DNA of 18,445 nucleotides, taken from NCBI GenBank assembly GCA_001275005.1, contig JWZX01002044.1, positions 1 to 18,445 of the forward strand. Reading direction: 5' to 3'. The position numbers were made by a program, and so were the translations under genes. The notes beneath the pieces are model-generated. The model saw only the letters and a list, made by a program, of their open reading frames with translations, did no database searches and was not told where the DNA came from. Position 1 is the first letter of the stretch; the number at the start of each line of letters is the position of its first letter. This DNA comes from Chrysochromulina tobinii. Taxonomy: Eukaryota > Haptophyta > Prymnesiales > Chrysochromulinaceae. Positions 14,614 to 18,445 of this stretch are shown here, piece by piece.

Positions 14614-15771
14614 ATGCATTCAGTTTGTAAGGCTGAAAGTGAGTTCCACACTCAATTGAACTCCAATGTCAAGACCGCGATGAGCGCTCGACGATACATT
14701 GCCGGGACTATCGCTTATTTTGGCGGCCACCCGTCGCCGGTGATTACCAATGACGACCACCCGCCATCGTTCAAGACTACCTCGCCAGTCGCATCCTCGT
14801 CCGGGTTTGACAAGCCAACCAAGTTTAGCATGGGCCTCCTCTCCTCCAAACTGAGATTGAGATTGAGGAGGTTGAACGAGGACCAACTCGTGCAGCCGAG
14901 CGAGCAAAAGCTCGCCAACCAGACAGCACATCGAAGACGCGCTGAACCTGCCGCCAACTCGAACTCCGACCTCCTCGACGACCAGCCAGCCACGCTGAAG
15001 CTTAAGGAGAGGATGATGAAGGCGAGGGTGGACGCTTTTGCATTCGAGGTTCCGACTGGCGGCGATCCACTGTGGGTCTGGTCCGATGAGATGCTGCTCG
15101 ATCCTGCCCTGATGAGCGACGAGCAGATTGCCGAGGAGATGGCGCGCATTCGAAGAACGCAACTTAACAATGGAGCGGAGGCTCACGCTGATGGAGGGAG
15201 CGCGCTGACGGCGGAGGGAGGGAACGAGCTGACGACCGATGAGGTTGAGGACTCCTATTTTGACGTAGGTGTGGAGTTCCCGGACGTGGAGGAGGAACAA
15301 CGCGCCGCGGCGCGCGTGCAGTCTTTCGCGCGCGGCCGGTTAGGTCGACGCGCACTCAAGGACAGGCAGCAGGCGGCTGAGAGGCGCGAGGCACAGCTCG
15401 CTGCACTTCAACTCGATCGCCTGGAAGAGATCACTGCGCTCCACTCCGAAATCGAGAAGTTGCGTGACAGCCGCGTGGCACTCGTCGGGCAGCTCATTGT
15501 CGCGCGGGCGGTGGTGGACGCGGCAACGGCCGAATTGCTCGTGGACCTTGAGGAGGGCAGTGAGGGAATCAGGTTCAGGATCAGCATCGATGCGCCAGTA
15601 AACCCAGGTCCACGAATTATATCTCGAGTGCAAGAGCGGATCGCTCGCGTGCGACGGCCGCCCTCTCTGACGATCGTGGAGCCCTCACCGCAGCAGTTGG
15701 CTATGCGATGGCTGCAGGACCAGCAAAACACGGAGCAGGACTTGCCTGGTCGCGGTGACCTGCACACGTGA
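14614..15771 (+). CDS. IQ-motif (calmodulin-binding type) coiled-coil protein
   Basis: The first ATG is at 14614, giving 385 residues; a second candidate start at 14680 (MSARRYIAG) would give 363. The central part is acidic and mixed, with PLWVWSDEMLLDPALMSDEQIAEEMARI near residues 145-175. At residues 235-246 VQSFARGRLGRR fits the IQ consensus (hydrophobic-Q-x3-RG-x3-R), the short helix that binds calmodulin or related EF-hand proteins. A predicted coiled coil follows (about 250-305: RREAQLAALQLDRLEEITALHSEIEKLRD). The C-terminus has a possible beta-rich stretch (IRFRISIDAPVNPGPRIISRV). Such proteins are often cytoskeletal or ciliary, but no specific function can be assigned. Upstream in the same frame is a C2H2 zinc finger that may be part of the gene. 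Confidence 0.6.
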   Translation: MHSVCKAESEFHTQLNSNVKTAMSARRYIAGTIAYFGGHPSPVITNDDHPPSFKTTSPVASSSGFDKPTKFSMGLLSSKLRLRLRRLNEDQLVQPSEQKLANQTAHRRRAEPAANSNSDLLDDQPATLKLKERMMKARVDAFAFEVPTGGDPLWVWSDEMLLDPALMSDEQIAEEMARIRRTQLNNGAEAHADGGSALTAEGGNELTTDEVEDSYFDVGVEFPDVEEEQRAAARVQSFARGRLGRRALKDRQQAAERREAQLAALQLDRLEEITALHSEIEKLRDSRVALVGQLIVARAVVDAATAELLVDLEEGSEGIRFRISIDAPVNPGPRIISRVQERIARVRRPPSLTIVEPSPQQLAMRWLQDQQNTEQDLPGRGDLHT

Positions 15772-16157
15772 ACGAGATGCACAGTCACGTGATCGAGATC
15801 CCAGACGTGATCGATACGAGATTCAGACGAGAATCGTGATCGCGTCGGCCGTCGCGAGGACGGGGGGGGAGCCACGCCACATCGACGAATCGTAGGCGTT
15901 ACCGCCCCCGGTATCATATGAGATTATACGTTAGTCGCCGGAACGTAAATGGAGCGCGTGTGCTGTGCACCGGGCGGGCGGAGTGAAGCAGCGCTTACAC
16001 AGACCAGACTCGCACAGACACAGTTCACAGACGCTGCATTGTCGGCGTCGCGTGGATTATTTTGACCTCGCGGGTCTTACGCGGGTCTGGGGGCGTTGTG
16101 TAGCACAGAACAAACGAAACTCAAAAGGGTAAGAAAAAGGGTGGTGCGAGCGTGTGA
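15772..16157. other. Convergent intergenic region
   Basis: This 386-bp gap lies between two convergent genes and should hold both 3' UTRs. The repeated core acgtgatcga occurs near 15786 and 15804, with a related cgtgatcgcg near 15835, and a g-run lies near 15862-15869. No convincing coding frame or RNA gene is seen. Confidence 0.4.
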
Positions 16158-18445
16158 TCAACTGTCGCCGCCGCTCAACCGTCTGGCCATGTCCTTGACC
16201 GACATCTTCATCGGCTCGTTGGGGTCGCCGCGCGCGCTCTCCCAGTCGATGACGACCTTCTTGGCGTCCTCGATTGGCACAGAGCGCGTCGAAGGAGTAC
16301 CCTTCGATGCGCTGCTGGCGCTGTCTGCCTCGCCGTGAGACCTTTCGACCTCCGCGGGCGCGAGGGGCTTAGCCTTGGGCACCGGTGGCGGGTGGGGGGG
16401 CGGGCGGGGAGGCGGGCGTGGAGGCGGGCGGGGAGGCGAGTGGGGCGATGGTTGTGAGGAGGCTGCCCCTTCGCCCGCGGCCGCAGCCGGCGGCGGCGGC
16501 GGTGCCTCTGCCGCTGCCTCTGGTGCTGGCTCATGACCGGGTGCCTCTGGTGCTGGCTCATGACCGGGTGCCTCTGGTGCTGGCACATGACCGGGTGCCT
16601 CTGGTGCTGGCTCATGACCGGGTGCCTCGTGGACGCTCTCCGTGGGAGAGAAGAAGACGTCATTGAGACCCGGCGTCGATGCTGCCTCGGAGGGCGAGGT
16701 CACGGGCGCGGGCGATGTGAACATGGGCGCGAGCGGTGGTGCGGGAGGCGCGAATCTCATCATTCCATCAAGCTCCGAGGACGGCGCCTCTGACGACCGT
16801 GGCGGCTGCTGCGGCGTGAAGAAGATGTCCAAGTCGATCGCCGAGGTGGACGCCTCGGAAGGGGGTGGCAGCTGCTGCGTGGATGTGGGTTGCGGTTGCT
16901 GGGCCGAGGGTGGGGGCTGCTGAGGCGTGAAGAAGATGTCGAGCCCAGGGGTGGACGCCTCGGACGCGGAGGGAGAGAAGATGGGCGGCGCGGGTACCAC
17001 CAGAGGCAGTTGTGACGCGCGTGGGTGCAGTACGGCGGGGGTGAAGAAGTCAGCGTCAAGGGTCGACGCTGCCTCGGAGCTAGCAGGACGAGACGAGTCG
17101 TCGGCAGGTAGCGGACCCGGTGCGGGGCTGAAGTAGTCGTCGAGGGCCGAGCTCGCTGCGGCTGCCTCGGAGGGCATAGGGGCGGAGGGCGACGACGGAG
17201 ATGAGTCACTCATAAAGTCGTCGAGGGCCGAGCGAGCTGCTGCTGCCTCGGAAGGCATAGGGGCGGAGGGCGACGACGGAGATGAGCCACTGATAAAGTC
17301 GTCGAGGGCCGAGCTCACTGCAGCTGCCCCAAAATTTGGGGCAGCCTCTGCAACGCTCGGCACGGCGTCCATGAAGCTGCTCACCGCCTGTGGGCTGCTA
17401 TTGGCGCTGTCGCCCATGAAGCTCACCACAGCACCCCCACCAGAGCTCGGATGATCCTCTCCAAAGCTCACAGCGGGTGGTTCACCGGCTGGAAAGGGGG
17501 AGTCCGCAGTGCTCGAACCCGCCTCCATAGCATAGAGGACCGGGGTCGATGCTGCTGAACCGGAGGCTAACGAAGACGAGCAATGAGTCGGAGGGGAGGC
17601 CGGATCGGGGCCGAAGTAGTCGTCAAGGGCCGAGCGAGCTGCGGCTGCCTCGGAGGGCATAGGGGCGGAGGATGACGACGGAGATGAGTCACTGATAAAG
17701 TCGTCGAGGGCCGAGCTCGCTGCAGCTGCCTCAAAATTTGGGACAGCCTCTGCAACGCTCGGCACGGCGTCTCCGAAGGAGTCAGCGGTCGTGCTTAGCG
17801 GCAGTGGCTCGGCAGGCAGTGCGTCGGTTGGGACATTTTGGGCACCGACGGAGGAGAATGTGCCAAGGGCCCTCGTCATCGGTCTCGATGCCGCAATCAA
17901 AACGTCCGGAGGGTGCTGATATGTGCTCTCCGTGGTACTCTGAGCTTTCCGAGCCTCAACGTTCGCGGCCACTCTGCGAGCTTCGCCCTCAGCCGCCGGC
18001 TCGAAGGCGGCTGCGGCGGTGAAGGCGGCGACGTCGGCGCCAGACGCTACGATGGTGGAAGTATCTTCCATCTCTTGTCGAGCAAGGGCGGCCTCTAGCG
18101 CCTCTGTCTCGCGCTGCCAATAATTCAAGTCGTGGACTGGCTCTTGTGGCACGGGAAGCACCGGCGTCGCCCCTAGCACACCAAGGAGTGCGGCGGGAGG
18201 ATCTTTGGAGGGAGTGGTCTCGGTGGAAATGGTGTGAATGATCGGAGCGTCAATGGCTGTGGCGGGAGAGGCTTCGGCGGGAGGAGCTTCGACGTCAAGG
18301 ATTACGGCGGGAGGGACCTCGGCGGAAGTAACCTCAGCAGGTGTGACCTGGGCAGGTGCAGGCGGGCTAGCCCTGGGCACCGGCGGCGGGCCGGGTGGCG
18401 GGTGTGGTGGCGGGTGTGGTGGCGGGCGTGGTGGCGGGCGGGGAG
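16158..18445 (-). CDS. Low-complexity repeat protein with LDD-F / D-FF-P motifs, 5' end cut by right edge
   Basis: The frame is open to the right edge; the first apparent initiator at 18378-18380 is GTG, and 21 more in-frame codons (PRPPP/HPPP type) continue upstream, so the true start is outside the window. At least 761 codons are present. The protein is mostly Ser/Pro/Ala/Glu-rich and likely disordered. About ten copies of short acidic-aromatic motifs stand out: SALDDFI/M, ALDDYF-P, DIFFTPQQPP, ADFFTPA and DVFFSPTE. Longer repeats carry APMPSEAAAA blocks. Four APGHEPAPE units are followed by a polyproline tract and a C-terminal segment without repeats (VPIEDAKKVVIDWESARGDP, then KMSVKDMARRLSGGDS). 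I recognise no enzyme. Repeated motifs of this kind often act as docking sites for a multivalent partner, which is inference. Confidence 0.6.
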   Translation of the reverse strand, partial: PRPPPRPPPHPPPHPPPGPPPVPRASPPAPAQVTPAEVTSAEVPPAVILDVEAPPAEASPATAIDAPIIHTISTETTPSKDPPAALLGVLGATPVLPVPQEPVHDLNYWQRETEALEAALARQEMEDTSTIVASGADVAAFTAAAAFEPAAEGEARRVAANVEARKAQSTTESTYQHPPDVLIAASRPMTRALGTFSSVGAQNVPTDALPAEPLPLSTTADSFGDAVPSVAEAVPNFEAAAASSALDDFISDSSPSSSSAPMPSEAAAARSALDDYFGPDPASPPTHCSSSLASGSAASTPVLYAMEAGSSTADSPFPAGEPPAVSFGEDHPSSGGGAVVSFMGDSANSSPQAVSSFMDAVPSVAEAAPNFGAAAVSSALDDFISGSSPSSPSAPMPSEAAAARSALDDFMSDSSPSSPSAPMPSEAAAASSALDDYFSPAPGPLPADDSSRPASSEAASTLDADFFTPAVLHPRASQLPLVVPAPPIFSPSASEASTPGLDIFFTPQQPPPSAQQPQPTSTQQLPPPSEASTSAIDLDIFFTPQQPPRSSEAPSSELDGMMRFAPPAPPLAPMFTSPAPVTSPSEAASTPGLNDVFFSPTESVHEAPGHEPAPEAPGHVPAPEAPGHEPAPEAPGHEPAPEAAAEAPPPPPAAAAGEGAASSQPSPHSPPRPPPRPPPRPPPHPPPVPKAKPLAPAEVERSHGEADSASSASKGTPSTRSVPIEDAKKVVIDWESARGDPNEPMKMSVKDMARRLSGGDS
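16515..16622. repeat. 27-bp coding tandem repeat, four units
   Basis: Four units of 27 bp run from 16515 to 16622, starting tgcctctggtgctgg. The third differs by one base (ggcacatga for ggctcatga), giving His-Val instead of His-Glu in the protein. Each unit encodes nine residues, APGHEPAPE, in the minus-strand gene, so copy changes keep the frame. Confidence 0.9.
17217..17370. repeat. 154-bp duplicated coding segment, copy A
   Basis: Nearly identical to 17619-17772 with a small number of substitutions and no indels. It encodes a block with SALDDFI-SSPSS-SAPMPSEAAAARSALDD preceded by a VPSVAEA-PNF stretch. Related shorter copies of the 5' half occur at about 17134-17220. Confidence 0.85.
17619..17772. 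repeat. 154-bp duplicated coding segment, copy B
   Basis: Partner of copy A at 17217-17370, lying 402 bp further along. The spacing is a multiple of three, consistent with an in-frame internal duplication within the repeat protein gene. Confidence 0.85.

Overview
The window looks like nuclear DNA of a GC-rich unicellular alga or similar protist. The evidence is compact genes on both strands, probable spliceosomal introns with phase-matched GT-AG ends, a signal-peptide/cysteine-rich/polyproline/transmembrane protein, glycan-type enzymes with eukaryotic architecture, and many minisatellite-like repeats inside and between genes. A haptophyte-like origin is my best guess from overall style, but nothing here proves it. 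I saw no rRNA, tRNA, CRISPR array or bacterial operon structure.

Layout. (1) 1-602, minus: 5' part of a gene running off the left edge, ending in a membrane-type segment. (2) 727-6767, minus: a very large gene. A 1609-codon reading frame carries a Gag-like N-terminal region with a possible zinc-binding stretch and a Gly/Arg/Lys-rich tract, then an OTU-type cysteine protease domain, then a DNA cytosine-methyltransferase-like domain. A phase-matched intron (1590-2050) can join it to a second exon (727-1589), giving a predicted 1859-residue protein. It resembles the non-RT part of a mobile-element polyprotein, but I found no reverse transcriptase, integrase or recombinase here. (3) 7363-10182: a divergent pair, a GT25-like glycosyltransferase (minus) and an FkbM-family methyltransferase (plus), sharing a 204-bp promoter region. 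(4) 10539-12119, minus: a secreted/type I membrane protein with a Cys-rich head, polyproline stalk, one transmembrane helix and a cytoplasmic tail. (5) 12251-14569, minus: a Glu/Pro-rich protein of unknown function. Its frame is broken by a single TGA inside a 10-bp minisatellite, and a 150-bp in-frame candidate intron would remove both. (6) 14383-15771, plus: a C2H2 zinc-finger reading frame followed in the same frame by an IQ-motif/coiled-coil protein. (7) 16158-18445, minus: a low-complexity repetitive protein with many LDD-F / D-FF-P motifs, truncated by the right edge.

The most unusual item is the Gag-like/OTU/methyltransferase fusion with its probable spliced C-terminal exon. Other points of interest are the glycosyltransferase/methyltransferase pair, the tandem repeats inside both candidate introns, and the zinc-finger frame antisense to the start of the Glu/Pro-rich gene. 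Calls rest on reading motifs by eye; no database search was possible.
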